Positions 34,819-44,500 of a DNA stretch of 64,000 nt are shown piece after piece (positions within the stretch are counted from its first letter, which is position 1; each line of letters opens with the position of its first letter). The DNA is taken from contig NZ_LMTZ01000108.1 of assembly GCF_001456025.1 (NCBI RefSeq), positions 1 to 64,000 of the forward strand, written 5' to 3'. The notes beneath the pieces were generated by a model. The model had not been told where the DNA came from, did no database searches, and saw only the letters and a program-made list of their open reading frames with translations. This DNA comes from Mastigocoleus testarum BC008 (GTDB lineage Bacteria > Cyanobacteriota > Cyanobacteriia > Cyanobacteriales > Nostocaceae). The position numbers and the translations under genes are program-made.

Positions 34819-37800
34819 TTAGCGGTAAAAGTTAACTTCACCACATAAATATCGCTCGTTCTCATTGACATCAGGATTGTTTCGCAGATACCCACGTATT
34901 AAGTTACATCCTTCGTCAATCAAATCTACTAGATCGAAGTTCCATAGCATCACTTTACCGTGACTTGATGAAGAAACAATTGTTTTGCCGTCGGGAGAGA
35001 AGCTGACGCTACGAACCCAACTGTCATTTCCTTTTAGGGCTTTGATTTCCCGACCGGTCTTTGCATCCCACAGTCGCAACTTACGGTCAGCAGATCCAGA
35101 GGCAATAATATTACCATCTGGGGAAAAGCTGACGCTGATTACCTTGTCGGAATGTCCTCTGAGGGTTTTAATTTCTTTACCTGTGTGGGTGTCCCAAAGT
35201 TTTATTGTGTTATCAACCGCTCCAGAGGCTAAGATTTTACCGTCGGGGGAAAAGCTAAGACTTCTAACTTCCCCTGAATGTCCTTTGAGGATATGAATTT
35301 CCCTTCTAGTGGAAAGATTCCAAACTCTAATGGTATTTTCATTAGAATTAAATGCGATAGTCTCACTGTCTGGGGAAAATTCTAGTGTTCTTACCCTTGT
35401 AGCTTGACTTTTATCGTTCTTAATTTGTTCCGGAATTAAAAGATTCCATATTTTGATGGTTCCATCCCTATTCCATATCGTTACGCTACCATCATCTGTA
35501 CCAGAAGCAATCATTTTTCCGTTGGGGGAAAAGTTAACAGTATTTACTCCGCTAGCATGTTTTAAGGTTCTAATTTCTTTACCTGTAGAACTATTCCATA
35601 GCCTCACGGTGCGATCGCAAGATGCAGAAGCAATTATTTTTCCGTCGCTGGAGTAATCAATATCATTGATGGAACTGGAATGAAGCTTGATGTTTTCTTT
35701 TCTTCCCCCACTTTCAACATCCCGCAGTTTGACGCTACCATCACGGGAGGCAGATATAATATTTTTTCCGTCAGATGAGAAATTAACACTGGTAATTGTT
35801 CTATGGTGTCCTCTAAGACTTCGTATCTGCTTTCCTGTGGAGGTATCCCATAATTTTACTGTTTTATCCTTGGACCCAGAAACTATGGTTTTACTGTCTG
35901 GGGAAAAACTAAGGGTAGTAACTGAACGAGAATGTCCCCCAAGAATTTGAATGTTTTCTCCTGTGTTCGAATTCCAAAGCTTAATGTTATTATCTGTCGA
36001 ACCAGAGGCGAGGATTTTACCGTTGGGGGAAAAACTGAGGCTGGTAACTGGGTGAGAATGTCTTTTAATCGTTCTGATATTTCTTCCCGTATTGGGATCC
36101 CACAGTTGGATTGTGCCATTTTGTGAACCCGAAGCAACAATTTTCCCATTGGGGGAAAAACTGACACTACCAATTCGGTGAGAATCTCCAGTCAAAGTTT
36201 TAATTACTTCGCCTGTGTTAGGGTTCCAGAGTTTAATAGTTTGGTCAACAGAACCGGAAGCAATTATTTTGCTGTTGGGGGAAAAGCTAATGCTGCTTAC
36301 TTCTCCTGAATGTCCTTTCAGGGTTTGAATTTGTTTTCCTGTATCGGTGTCCCAAATTTTTATGATATTTTCGTCAGAAATTGAGGCAATAATTTTCCCA
36401 TTGGGGGAAAATCTAATTTCTCTAATGGGGCGGTCATGGGCTTTTAGAGTCCGAATTTCTTTCCCCGTAATCATTTCCCAGATTTTAATTATGCCCTGTT
36501 CTGTTCCAGAAGCAACTATTTTTCCCAATCCTTGGGAAGTTTCTACATCGACGGGAGATAAGCTAAAACCTCTAATTTCACCGGAATGACCTTTGAGGGT
36601 ATGAATTTCTTCTCCTGTGTTCCGGTTCCAAATTTTCAGCATCCCTGCACGAGAACCGGACGCAATACCTTGAGCTAATCCCTGTGGTGTTGAAATGTTG
36701 ATGGGAGAAAAACTGACACTAATAACTTCATATTCATGTTTTTTAAATTTTTTTCTTTTTTTAAGAATATTATTGTCAATAGTATTCCAAATCCTGATTG
36801 TACCGTCAATGGAACCAGAGGCAATAGTTTTACCATCGGGGGAAAAACTGGTGCTTCTGACTCGATTGGAATGTCCTTTAAAAGTCCTAATATTTTCCCA
36901 ATTTTTAGTATCCCACAGTTTGAGAGTATAGTCATTGGAACCAGAAGCAATGGTCTTACCATCAGGTGAAAAGCTAACGCTATTAATTGCACCCCTATGA
37001 TGTTTAAGGGTTTGAATTACTGTACCGGTATCAACTTCCCAAACTTTGATTGTGCGATCGCTCGAACCAGAAACAATTAATTGACCATTGGGAGAAAAGT
37101 TGGCATCAATTACTCCCCCCCTATGACCTTCCAGGGTTTTAATTTCTCTTCCTGTGGCTACATCCCAAAGTTTTATCGTGCTGTCACTCGAACCCGAAGC
37201 TAGTTTTTGACCATCGCTTGAGAAATTAACACTATAAACTTCATGTAAATGACCAGTGAGGGTTCTAATTTCTTCTCCTGTATCCACATCCCATAGCTTG
37301 ACAGTAGCATCACTAGAACCCGAAGCAATAATTTTACCGTCTGGGGAGAAAGCAACACTAATAACTCTTGATGAATGACCGGTAAAAGTCTGGATCGTTT
37401 CTCCGGTTTCAACATCCCAAAGTTTAATTGTACTGTCAGCAGAACCAGAAACAATTGTTTTACTGTCTGGGGAAAAAGCAACATCAATTACCGCACTTTT
37501 ATGACCAGAGAGAGTTTTGATTTCTTCTCCCGTATTCGGATTCCAAAGCTTGATGGTGAAATCTCCAGAGCCAGAAGCAATTAAATTCCCATCAGATGAA
37601 AAGTTAACACTAATAATATCCCTTAAGTGTCCCTTAAGGGTTTTAATTTGATACCCATAAACGGTTTGATTTAATGTGGATATTACCTGCATGCGGGTTT
37701 CAGAGGGGATCCACGGTTTCAAGATATTTTGCTGGAGTAATTTACCTGCTTTGATTGCTTCCGTTAAAGCTGCTTCGTGGTCATTCTGAGTGAATAACTT

Positions 37801-40461
37801 TTCCGCAATACTGCTTATTTTCTCAACTTCAGCATCAGTCCTACGAATTTCACTGATACCAGCAAAGGTGGAAACTAACATCAAACCACTAACCAATCCA
37901 GAAATAGTCAGGTGTCGTCCGCGTTTGTGTTTGCGTCGTTCTTTATTTCTTTGTCTGACACTAGCACAGATAAAATCTTGCTCTACTAACGTCAATTCCT
38001 CAGGACGTTGTTTTAACCAATCTTGAGCGACCGCCAATCGAGTACCTTGTAATAAGGCTTCTGGATCGTACTTTTTATTTTCCCATTGGCGTACTTCCGG
38101 TTTCAAACGTTCTTGCCAAATTCGAAACTCACGGTTGCGTTCGATCCAATCCCGTAAGGTCCCCCACTCCCGAATCAAGGCTTCATGGATAATTTCTACG
38201 GTTTCAACTTGATTTGTTTTATCCCATCCAGTTACTACTAAACGGCGATCAGCTAAGCATTTGACTAGATTCCAGTTATTTTCTCCTACTTCTGCACGAG
38301 TCGCCATCCGTTTGGTATCTTCCGTACCCTCCCCAGGACGTAGCAATTGAATAAATATCCGTTCGGCTTGTTGTTTTTCTGCAACAGATAGGGGCTGTAA
38401 TACTGAATCTGCATATTTGGCTAGGGCTTTATCTAAACCACCAATTTCCCCATAAGCGCGATGAGTAAGATACCATTTATTTGGTTTTTGCCAAAGTTGC
38501 GTCAGGGTGAACTCCAACAAAGGTAAACGCCCTGGCTGCTTTCCTAGATCGTCAATTAACTTACTAGTTAACCCTTGTTCTAATTCTACCTTCATTTTTT
38601 CTGCCGGTTTTTCTATTGCTACCCGCAATTCAGAAGGTTTCATGGGGGTAAGTAACATTGGTGGGTATGTCTGCAAATTTTCACCCATTGGTTGATAATC
38701 CAGTACTTTCCCCATGAAATCAGCCCTGAGGGTGAACACTAAAGTAAAACCTGGAGTAAATTTAATTGCATAAAGTAATGTATTTAAAAACTTTTGACGC
38801 TGTTCTTGTGCAGCCAAAGTATATATTTCTTCAAATTGATCGGCAATTAATACTAAGCGTTCCAATGGGCTGGAGGTACTAGAATTGACGATGTTTTCCA
38901 CAATTTTGCGTAATTTTTTCTCATCGTCATGCAGATCGATTTCCAATGCCAATTCCTTTAACCTATAACTGTTTCCTGTGGTGGTGTCCTCCTCTTTACT
39001 ATGTTCTGGCTCTTGGGATTTATAGTGGGCGCTCAGAGCTACAGCTAGTGCATCAAAAGGATTTTTCCCCGGGCGAAAAGATACAATCTTCACTCGATGG
39101 TTATTTTTCAACTGAGGGACTAAACCCGCAAACACAACAGAAGATTTACCACTTCCAGAAGCCCCAACTACAGGAACTAAAGGTTTATTCAACACAGCTT
39201 TAACTAAATCTGCGATAAACCGATCTCTACCAAAGAATAATCCTGCATCTTCTTCTCGAAAAGCAGATAGACCCTTATAGGGAGAATCGGGAAGTTTACC
39301 GGTAAGTCCACCCAAATCTTCCCAGGTCGGTGGTGGTTCTGTAGTATTTTGACAGATAATCGGTAACCAGTTTACTCCTGGAAGTTGGTTTTTAGTATCT
39401 TCAATATCTTTAAGTTCTTGGAGTTTGATCCTTGCATCTCGCATGGAAGCAAATAAAGACTTACCCCGAGCAAAAGAAACCAGAAAATACTCGAGAAAAT
39501 ATTGAGCAATTTTATCTGGAACGGCTTCCCGCCAAACAATAATGTAAGGTAATTTCAAATCTGACAGTTGTTCGGCTAAACCAAGTCCATCGCAAGAATT
39601 GAAAATTGCTAATTTCAAACCTTTGGTATTCGATGCACCCGTAGGACTGATCGCTTCACGGAAAGTATTCCTAATTTCTGCAATACTTAAATTTTCTCGC
39701 TGATTAATTTCAATAGAAGCTACCTGATTTTTTCGATCCGTTTGACTATGGCCACTATAAAATAGAATATCGCAGGGTTCATCCCATAGCTGAATTAATT
39801 CTGGACGTTTTGGTTGTGAGAGCAAAATTAATTCTGCTCCCCGTGGCTTTAACTTTTCAATTAGTTTTTTATCGGTATCGATATCTATATTGCGACCATC
39901 ACCAAAAATGCTGGTAATCCTAACTCTTCTAAATACTTCCTCATGTTTCTGGCTTGTAATTTTATGTTCTGATTCATTTAAATATAAAGCAACTTCTACA
40001 CAGTAATTGCCTGGAAAATAGTCCCATTCTCGCCAGGGTAACCGATGCAAAATATCCTTGGTTAATTGAGATGTAATATCCTGAGTATTGATATTAAGTA
40101 TAGTTTCTGAATCGAAATTTAATTCAATTAATGATTTTAATTGTAATTTTAGATTTGAAAGCCAATCATTTAATTGAAAACGTAAATCTTCGGCAAGTTG
40201 ATCGCATTCTTGATATTCGTCAAACCAGGAAAAGTTAGTAGTTTGCTTAAGCTTAAAACCCATTCTCACAGGATTAACTAAGCTGGTGTAGCTGTTTTTC
40301 CATTTTTGATATGATACAGGGATTTCAGGTGCTGGAGGGAGTTGAATTTGTCGTGTGGTAGATTCGCTATTACTACTAATTATCTTTACAATGTTAATAT
40401 TGTTACTAAAACCTCGTTCAAAACAACCATCACCAAACTTTAAACTTACTAAGTTTTGCAT
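34819..40461 (-). CDS. CHAT protease-nSTAND NTPase-WD40 protein
   Basis: A giant signalling protein of 1880 residues; the ATG at 40461 has AGGGAT upstream (an earlier ATG at 40494 does not). Residues about 130-380 form a CHAT caspase-like domain with catalytic His ('FYSGHS', His238) and Cys ('FNSCDG', Cys290). An nSTAND1-type NTPase begins 'SPYKGLSAFREEDAGLFFGR' with Walker A 'GASGSGKSS' (433-441) and Walker B 'LVLIADQFEE'. A hydrophobic helix at about 850-870 may cross the membrane. Then come 21 WD40 repeats (about 940-1845), enough for three seven-bladed propellers. By analogy with apoptosome-like STAND proteins, WD40 ligand binding would trigger oligomerisation and protease activation; target and trigger are unknown. 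Confidence 0.93.
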   Translation of the reverse strand: MQNLVSLKFGDGCFERGFSNNINIVKIISSNSESTTRQIQLPPAPEIPVSYQKWKNSYTSLVNPVRMGFKLKQTTNFSWFDEYQECDQLAEDLRFQLNDWLSNLKLQLKSLIELNFDSETILNINTQDITSQLTKDILHRLPWREWDYFPGNYCVEVALYLNESEHKITSQKHEEVFRRVRITSIFGDGRNIDIDTDKKLIEKLKPRGAELILLSQPKRPELIQLWDEPCDILFYSGHSQTDRKNQVASIEINQRENLSIAEIRNTFREAISPTGASNTKGLKLAIFNSCDGLGLAEQLSDLKLPYIIVWREAVPDKIAQYFLEYFLVSFARGKSLFASMRDARIKLQELKDIEDTKNQLPGVNWLPIICQNTTEPPPTWEDLGGLTGKLPDSPYKGLSAFREEDAGLFFGRDRFIADLVKAVLNKPLVPVVGASGSGKSSVVFAGLVPQLKNNHRVKIVSFRPGKNPFDALAVALSAHYKSQEPEHSKEEDTTTGNSYRLKELALEIDLHDDEKKLRKIVENIVNSSTSSPLERLVLIADQFEEIYTLAAQEQRQKFLNTLLYAIKFTPGFTLVFTLRADFMGKVLDYQPMGENLQTYPPMLLTPMKPSELRVAIEKPAEKMKVELEQGLTSKLIDDLGKQPGRLPLLEFTLTQLWQKPNKWYLTHRAYGEIGGLDKALAKYADSVLQPLSVAEKQQAERIFIQLLRPGEGTEDTKRMATRAEVGENNWNLVKCLADRRLVVTGWDKTNQVETVEIIHEALIREWGTLRDWIERNREFRIWQERLKPEVRQWENKKYDPEALLQGTRLAVAQDWLKQRPEELTLVEQDFICASVRQRNKERRKHKRGRHLTISGLVSGLMLVSTFAGISEIRRTDAEVEKISSIAEKLFTQNDHEAALTEAIKAGKLLQQNILKPWIPSETRMQVISTLNQTVYGYQIKTLKGHLRDIISVNFSSDGNLIASGSGDFTIKLWNPNTGEEIKTLSGHKSAVIDVAFSPDSKTIVSGSADSTIKLWDVETGETIQTFTGHSSRVISVAFSPDGKIIASGSSDATVKLWDVDTGEEIRTLTGHLHEVYSVNFSSDGQKLASGSSDSTIKLWDVATGREIKTLEGHRGGVIDANFSPNGQLIVSGSSDRTIKVWEVDTGTVIQTLKHHRGAINSVSFSPDGKTIASGSNDYTLKLWDTKNWENIRTFKGHSNRVRSTSFSPDGKTIASGSIDGTIRIWNTIDNNILKKRKKFKKHEYEVISVSFSPINISTPQGLAQGIASGSRAGMLKIWNRNTGEEIHTLKGHSGEIRGFSLSPVDVETSQGLGKIVASGTEQGIIKIWEMITGKEIRTLKAHDRPIREIRFSPNGKIIASISDENIIKIWDTDTGKQIQTLKGHSGEVSSISFSPNSKIIASGSVDQTIKLWNPNTGEVIKTLTGDSHRIGSVSFSPNGKIVASGSQNGTIQLWDPNTGRNIRTIKRHSHPVTSLSFSPNGKILASGSTDNNIKLWNSNTGENIQILGGHSRSVTTLSFSPDSKTIVSGSKDKTVKLWDTSTGKQIRSLRGHHRTITSVNFSSDGKNIISASRDGSVKLRDVESGGRKENIKLHSSSINDIDYSSDGKIIASASCDRTVRLWNSSTGKEIRTLKHASGVNTVNFSPNGKMIASGTDDGSVTIWNRDGTIKIWNLLIPEQIKNDKSQATRVRTLEFSPDSETIAFNSNENTIRVWNLSTRREIHILKGHSGEVRSLSFSPDGKILASGAVDNTIKLWDTHTGKEIKTLRGHSDKVISVSFSPDGNIIASGSADRKLRLWDAKTGREIKALKGNDSWVRSVSFSPDGKTIVSSSSHGKVMLWNFDLVDLIDEGCNLIRGYLRNNPDVNENERYLCGEVNFYR

Positions 40462-41306
40462 TTTTACATCCCTACTATCATTAATTTTGCACAAATCTTA
40501 CTTTCGTCCCAAAGGTAGAATGTATTATCAGTGCAAGTTTGTTTTTTTACGTTTGTTTTTGTTAAAATAACTCGTCAGTGTTTGAATTATCACCAATAAA
40601 TAAAGAATAGAATTTTAATTTATTATCCTAATATAGAACAGCTGTTTATTTACTTACTTTATGTTAACTATAGATAAAATATAATCTCCATCTAGTTGTA
40701 AAAATTAGACATGAATTAAACAAAAAGGAAAAGATAGTGACCTACACAATAAACTAAAAACTCAAGAGGGTAAATTATCTATCTCCAAACAAATGCAAGT
40801 GTATACAAATTTAGCCATTGAAAGACAAATCTAATTTAATGCTGCAGATAAATCAAATATTAATCTTATATCTCTGAAAAATATTACTAAATATTTAGAT
40901 AAATAGAGACAAAATATCATAAATAAAGAAGGAAGAAGGTCAATTAGTTGGGGTTTTAAACCCACTTAGCTCAAGGAAGAAAGTATTTGGATGCGCCCGC
41001 AAGGCGTTCACGTAGTGCATACAAACGATTGTGGTATTTTTATTAAGTTTAATTCTTTTTACTAACGTAACCCTGGGCTAATATATTCCTTCTTCCTTTC
41101 GCCGTTTGCACGCAGCAAGCTGTTCACGTAGTGCGTCCAAACACGCAGTGCGTCCAAAGGCAGATAAACAAAGCTCGTATCCCTAATCCTAAAGTCGAAA
41201 ATATCAAGTCAACATCGGAACCAAAAAAAAGCGCAGTGAATATGAGAAAAAAGGATTTAAAGTATAGTAATCTTATTTGCCAGTATTCTTGGTTAAGTAA
41301 ATAAGG
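40462..41306. other. spacer, no gene seen
   Basis: About 850 bases, AT-rich. Near 40990-41165 lie GC-rich repeated snippets sharing GTTCACGTAGTGC, of the dispersed palindromic kind. No ORF of interest. Confidence 0.4.
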
Positions 41307-41391
41307 ACTAAAATTTTCAACTAACTAAAATTTTCAACTAACTAAAATTTTCAACTAACTAAAATTTTCAACTAACTAAAATTTTCAACTA
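41307..41391. repeat. five tandem 17-bp repeats
   Basis: Five perfect or near-perfect copies of ACTAAAATTTTCAACTA in a row, ending 129 bases before the CheB/CheR kinase gene. Each unit contains the palindrome AAAATTTT. There are no spacers, so this is not CRISPR. It could be a multi-copy binding site or a slippage array. Confidence 0.85.
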
Positions 41392-41520
41392 GATTAAGAT
41401 TGTCAGTCTAAATCTCAAATTCTAAATCCCAAATACTTAAGATAAATCAAGATATAGGAAGATTTAATTAATAGGATTATATTATATGACGATAGTCGCT
41501 ACTTTTCTAGATAGTCGTTT

Positions 41521-44500
41521 ATGTCAGAATATGAATCTGGTGTAAATTCATCCACTTCCGAGCAAAAGGGAAATTTTTTTGTTGTCGGTATTGGTGCATC
41601 AGCAGGTGGACTCCGCGCCCTAGAGGAGTTCTTCGAGCATATGCCAACGGACAGCGGAGCTGCTTTTGTAGTAGTTCAGCACCTGTCACCAGACTTCAAA
41701 AGTTTGATGAAGGAATTACTAGAGCGACGTACCCGTATGGAAATATATCGGGTAACAGAAGGAATGAAATTGCAAAGGAATTCAGTGTATTTGATTCCTC
41801 CGGGTAAAAATTTAGTCTTAAAAAATGGAAAGCTACATTTATTAGAGCAAGAAGAGCGCAACCGTCACGGACTGAACTTTCCCATCGATATTTTCTTAGA
41901 ATCTTTGGCTAAAAACTATGGGGAAAGAGGGATTGGTGTGATTTTGTCGGGGACTGGTAGCGACGGAACAAAGGGTTTAAGGGCAATTAATGAAGCAGGA
42001 GGGTTTGCAATGGTACAAGAACCCACAACTGCTGAATTTGATGGCATGCCTCGAACAGCCATCGCTACGGGAGTAGTAGATAGAATTTTATCACCCCAAA
42101 AATTAGCTCAGACGATCTATCAGTTGGTACAATCGCCTAATTCGCCAGATAAAAGTGATACTAACCCAGTAGGATTGTTCAAACCCCATAACTTGGAACG
42201 TATTGCCAATATTTTGGCACAGCACGAGCAAACCGATTTTTCTCATTACAAAACTAGTACTCTCTCTCGACGGATCCACCGCCGCTATTTGATAAGTGGT
42301 TGTAACAATCTAGATGAGTTTATTCATCTGTTAGAAAACTCCTCCCAAGAACGGGCAATTTTACGGCACGATTTGCTGATCAGCGTAACTCAATTTTTTC
42401 GCGATCCACTGGCGTGGAATTTTTTGGAAACTGAGGTGATTCCCCAATTAATAGCTAAAGCCAATCCTCAAGAAGAGTTACGTTGTTGGGTGACTGCTTG
42501 TGCAACTGGGGAAGAAGCCTATTCTCTGGCAATGTTGCTTGATGAAGCGGTTACTAAATCCAATAAACCAGTAAGATTTAAAATTTTCGCCACTGATATC
42601 GATAAGACAGCATTAGAAAAAGCTACCCAGGGTATTTATCCCCAAAGCATTAGTAACGACATTAATCCCCAACGATTGGAACGTTATTTTTTGCGGAAGG
42701 ATAATTGTTTACAAGTAATTCGTAAACTAAGAGAAAAATTATTATTTGCACCCCACGATATTACTAAGGATGCCGGGTTTACCCGGATGAATTTAATTAG
42801 CTGTCGCAATGTATTGATATATTTGCAGTCAGATTTACAGCAACAAGTATTACGCAATCTTCATTTTTCTTTGGTATCTAAAGGAGTTTTATTTCTGGGA
42901 GAAGCAGAAACTTTAGGTCACATCGAACCAGAATTTCAGCACCTAGATAAAAAAAACAAAATTTATCAAAAACGGCGAGATGTCAAACTGAATATACCCA
43001 TTAGGGGTGTTGAAAAAATATCCCGTCAACTACTTACTTATGTTCCATCAAAAAACCAATCGGAAAATCATCTCGAACCGATTTTGGATAGAACCTTGAG
43101 CGCTTTTTTAGAGAAATACAAGGCTACCTGTTTTTTAGTAGATCGCGAACATAAGATGTTTCATTCCTTTACCAATGATGGTATTAACGTTCTGAAGGTA
43201 CCTTCTGGGAAAACGACAACTGATATTACTAAAATGATCGTTCGCGATCTACAATTGCCTTTAATTACAGCTCTTCATCGTGCAAAGCGAGAGCGATCGC
43301 CAGTATCTTATACGGGTATTAAAATAGAATTAGAAAATCGGGAATGTAGCCTGAAACTGGAGGTCACTTATCATGAAAGCAATAAATTAGCCTCGGATTT
43401 TTTTTCCATTGTCATTCAGGAAGATGAAGTCTTCCATCAACCTTCAGGAGAGAGGTTTGAGGCTGATGCTGAAGCTTCCCAAAGAATTATAGAATTAGAG
43501 TATGAGCTACAGCAAACCCGTGAGAATCTGCAAGCAGTAATTGAAGAACTAGAAACTACTAACGAAGAACAGCAGGCTACCAATGAAGAGTTGACAGCTT
43601 CTAATGAGGAGTTGCAAAGCACTAATGAAGAGCTACATTCAGTGAATGAAGAACTATATACGGTTAATGCAGAATATCAATCAAAAATCGGCGAATTAAC
43701 TGAATTGAATAATGATATTGATAATTTGCTGCGGAGCACGAATATCGGGGTGGTATTCTTAGATCGAGATTTAAAAATTCGTAAGTTTACTCCCGCAGCT
43801 ACTGTTGCTATTAATTTAGTTGAAGCAGATATTAATCGTCCCCTAAAACACATTACCCATAATCTTAACTGCCCTAATCTGCTCGAATTACTCAAAGCAG
43901 TCATTGAAAGCCAAAAAGGTTTAGATAAAGAAGTTAAGTTAGTGGAAGAGGATTTTTATTTATTGATGCGAATTAATCCCTATCTGCTCGAAGATGGTCA
44001 TTTAGATGGGGTAGTAATTTCTTTCATTGATGTTGACGAACTCAAAACCATTCAGCAACAAATTTACTTAGTTAATGAAGAACTCAAAGAATCTCAACTA
44101 CAATTACGTCAACTCAATCAAAAATTAGAACAAAGAGTAGAAGAACGGACTCAAGCTCTACAAAAATCAGAAGTGAGATTAAGAGCAATTTTAGCTACAA
44201 CTTCTTCGATGGTTTATCTCAAGAATACCCAAGGGCGATATTTACTAGTTAATCGACAGTATTTGGAATTACTGAATCTAACCGAAGAACAAATTTTAGG
44301 TAGTAGTACTCGCGATATTTTTCCCGAGCAGATTGCTGATGTGTTAAACGCTAACGACCGGCAAGTTTTAGCTGACAAATCAGTTTTACAATTTGAAGAA
44401 GAAATTCCTGTGGCTGACGGTAGCCTTCGCACCTATATTTCTAATAAAGCACCTTTAATTGATAATAATGGCGAAGTTTATGCTATTTGTGGGATTTCTA

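Noticed and set aside
34985..37584. Several 60-105-codon plus-strand frames opposite the WD40 region
   Set aside because: They are shadows of the repeated WD40 codons (recurring 'SGEKL' patterns) and not independent genes.
41307..41391. Possible CRISPR array
   Set aside because: The 17-bp units are directly adjacent without unique spacers, and no cas gene is in the window.
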